A DNA stretch of 64,000 bases, taken from UMGS1696 sp045643285 (GTDB taxonomy: Bacteria; Bacillota; Clostridia; Oscillospirales; CAG-272). This document shows, in pieces, positions 62,732 through 64,000 of this stretch. The translations under genes and the position numbers were made by a program. Below the pieces are notes generated by a model. The model saw only the letters and a list, made by a program, of their open reading frames with translations. It had not been told where the DNA came from and did not search any database. Each line of letters opens with the position of its first letter. Within the stretch, counting starts at the first letter, position 1. The stretch is taken from positions 92,131-156,130 of the forward strand of contig JAZUKN010000101.1 in the NCBI GenBank assembly GCA_045643285.1. Direction: 5' to 3'.

Positions 62732-64000
62732 ATGAAAAAACTACTATCCGTTCTTCTCGTAAGCGTTATGCTTGCCGCTATGTTCATCATTCCGGTGAAT
62801 GCCGCGAAAGAGAAAGCACCGTTCGGTACTGTTATTGAAGTTCCTTACACAAAGACTGCTCCGTCTATGGATGATGCTCTCCCGGATGCCACATGGGGCG
62901 AAAAACTGATCCATGTTGACAGAAACAGCGCAAACGCAGGCATCACGGACTATTCATTCTTCAAGAATGATACCGGTATCCGTGAGGATCAGAACTTATC
63001 AATGGATGTTTACGCTCGCTGGACAGACGATACTCTCTATCTCTGCTTCGTTTCTCCCGAACCGAATCCGATAGGCAGTGAGCTTTATATGAAAGGTGAC
63101 GGATATCAGATCGACATGATCTACGGTATTCTCGACATTTCTCATAACTCTGCACAGCTTTGTGATTATGAATCCACCAAGGGTCTTGCTTATGACTATG
63201 ATTACACATATCTTCTGACATACGGCGTCGACGACTATACTCCGGAGCCGTACGGTGCAACTGAAAGCTGTGAAAACGTTGTTCTGTGGTATGATGAAGC
63301 CACAAAGCAGATGGTCGGAAAATATGAGACAAAGTTTTCGACTCTCGGACTTAACCCGAAGAAAGAAGAGGCAAAAGACGGTGATATCGTTTCGTTCTCG
63401 ATGCTCAGAATAGATGCAATGGAGGGCGACGGAACAAAGTACACCGGCTGGCTCGAATGGGGCGACTTCTTCAGCCTTGAAAAGGGTTGGGCTGCCGACG
63501 GATCATTTGATGAAGATACAACACAGCTTTACTATAACAGAGAATCGTTCAACAAGGCAACAACGACGGCTAACTCGTTCAAGCTCGTAGGTAAATCCGG
63601 CGGCGCGACGACACCGACAGAACCCGAACAGCCGACACAGCCCGAACAGCCCACAACTCCCGCTGAAAAGCCCTCTTCCTGGGCAGAAGCTGAAGTAAAT
63701 GCAGCAATCGCCGAAGGACTTGTACCGGCTGAACTGCAGAGCGGCTACACAAAGGGTATCTCCAGAGCTAACCTTTCGAAGTGCCTCTCCGCTCTTCTTG
63801 ATAAGGTTTACGGAAAAGCTCCCGAAAAGAACGACGCTAAGTTCAACGATACAACAGATGCAGACGTTCTGAAAGCCGCTAACCTCGGTATCATCAACGG
63901 ATACGATGCAGCAGGCGGAACAAAGGACTTCAAGCCGAATAACACACTGAAGAGAAGCGAAATGTCCGCAATCATCAACCGTGTTGCAAAGCTCTGCGGC
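62732..64000 (+). CDS. secreted CBM9-like protein with SLH domains (second of a pair, 3' partial)
   Basis: The frame is open from the ATG at 62732 to the window end, 423 codons. It begins with a signal peptide (LLSVLLVSVMLAAMFIIPVN), then the same CBM9-like domain as the previous gene (PFGTVIEVPYTKTAPSMDDA, DVYARWTDDTLYLCFVSP). A longer Pro/Glu/Gln/Thr linker (TPTEPEQPTQPEQPTTP) follows, then SLH modules. The SLH part is nearly identical in DNA to that of the first gene (about 62097-62340 against 63758-64000), whereas the CBM9 part has diverged. A CGGAGGG ribosome binding site precedes the start. The remaining SLH sequence lies beyond the window. Confidence 0.85.
   Translation, partial: MKKLLSVLLVSVMLAAMFIIPVNAAKEKAPFGTVIEVPYTKTAPSMDDALPDATWGEKLIHVDRNSANAGITDYSFFKNDTGIREDQNLSMDVYARWTDDTLYLCFVSPEPNPIGSELYMKGDGYQIDMIYGILDISHNSAQLCDYESTKGLAYDYDYTYLLTYGVDDYTPEPYGATESCENVVLWYDEATKQMVGKYETKFSTLGLNPKKEEAKDGDIVSFSMLRIDAMEGDGTKYTGWLEWGDFFSLEKGWAADGSFDEDTTQLYYNRESFNKATTTANSFKLVGKSGGATTPTEPEQPTQPEQPTTPAEKPSSWAEAEVNAAIAEGLVPAELQSGYTKGISRANLSKCLSALLDKVYGKAPEKNDAKFNDTTDADVLKAANLGIINGYDAAGGTKDFKPNNTLKRSEMSAIINRVAKLCG

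Overview
The window looks like part of the chromosome of an endospore-forming member of the Clostridia, probably an uncultured gut or anaerobic-digester species. The evidence is a complete spoIIA operon (spoIIAA-spoIIAB-sigF), a complete eight-gene spoIIIA operon (spoIIIAA to spoIIIAH), a tryptophan T-box, strong GGAGG ribosome binding sites, many TTGACA-17-TATAAT-type promoters, rho-independent terminators after most transcription units, a PPi-type phosphofructokinase, a glycyl-radical enzyme and a Clostridia-style nucleoside ABC importer. Base composition is near 50% GC. No rRNA gene, CRISPR array, transposase or integrase was seen.

Layout. 1-5106: end of rsmI, a small lipoprotein, nagA, metG and tatD. 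5107-6830: a tRNA-Gln(TTG) with a duplicated terminator unit, then a PPi-type phosphofructokinase. 7015-8583: spoIIA operon. 8726-12375: TM2 protein, small HTH regulator, serS, a long repeat-filled gap, birA. 12599-15890: pgk, tpiA, a PHP-domain phosphatase. 15921-19940: two tandem secreted SGNH hydrolases, a second repeat-filled gap, a Gfo/Idh/MocA oxidoreductase. 20078-28920: nucleoside salvage and import locus (tdk, CPBP protease, deoC, deoD, BMP-type lipoprotein, ATPase, two permeases, udk). 29029-33471 (minus): solute-binding lipoprotein, a pyruvate-formate-lyase-like glycyl-radical enzyme, trmO. 33687-37978: an intact, translationally coupled phage-derived cassette (tail fibre, tandem-repeat receptor-type protein, a lipoate-ligase-like protein, a small membrane coiled-coil protein, M23/SLH endolysin, holin) with no capsid, terminase, portal or integrase genes. 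38389-45014: pdxK-like kinase, nitroreductase, membrane-anchored surface protein, standalone trpB2 under a Trp T-box, MFS transporter, GDPD phosphodiesterase. 45085-47747 (minus): tsaE-tsaB-rpiB-cytidylate-kinase-like operon and a DUF6514-like gene. 47984-52581: spoIIIA operon. 52924-57488: PAP2 phosphatase, ldh, pepF, and a secreted trigger-factor-like lipoprotein. 58302-60584 (minus): ylxM-ffh-rpsP-khpA, the usual SRP/ribosome cluster. 60814-64000: a small secreted protein and two tandem secreted proteins with CBM9-like and SLH domains, the second cut by the window end.

How it works together. The two sporulation operons cover forespore sigma-F control and the mother-cell channel into the forespore. 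The 20-29 kb locus imports nucleosides and processes them by phosphorolysis, phosphorylation and deoxyribose-phosphate cleavage. Pgk, tpiA, the PPi-type PFK and ldh supply glycolysis and fermentation.

The least ordinary content is threefold. First, the stand-alone phage tail-fibre and lysis cassette, which includes a lipoate-ligase-like protein. Second, a family of non-coding, hairpin-rich elements of about 0.55-0.7 kb, with two near-full copies in opposite orientation, several fragments, and one hairpin showing compensatory stem changes. Third, short hairpin-comb repeats built on GTGAAAT spacers, which sit at the 3' ends of sigF, serS and trpB in the same sense orientation each time.
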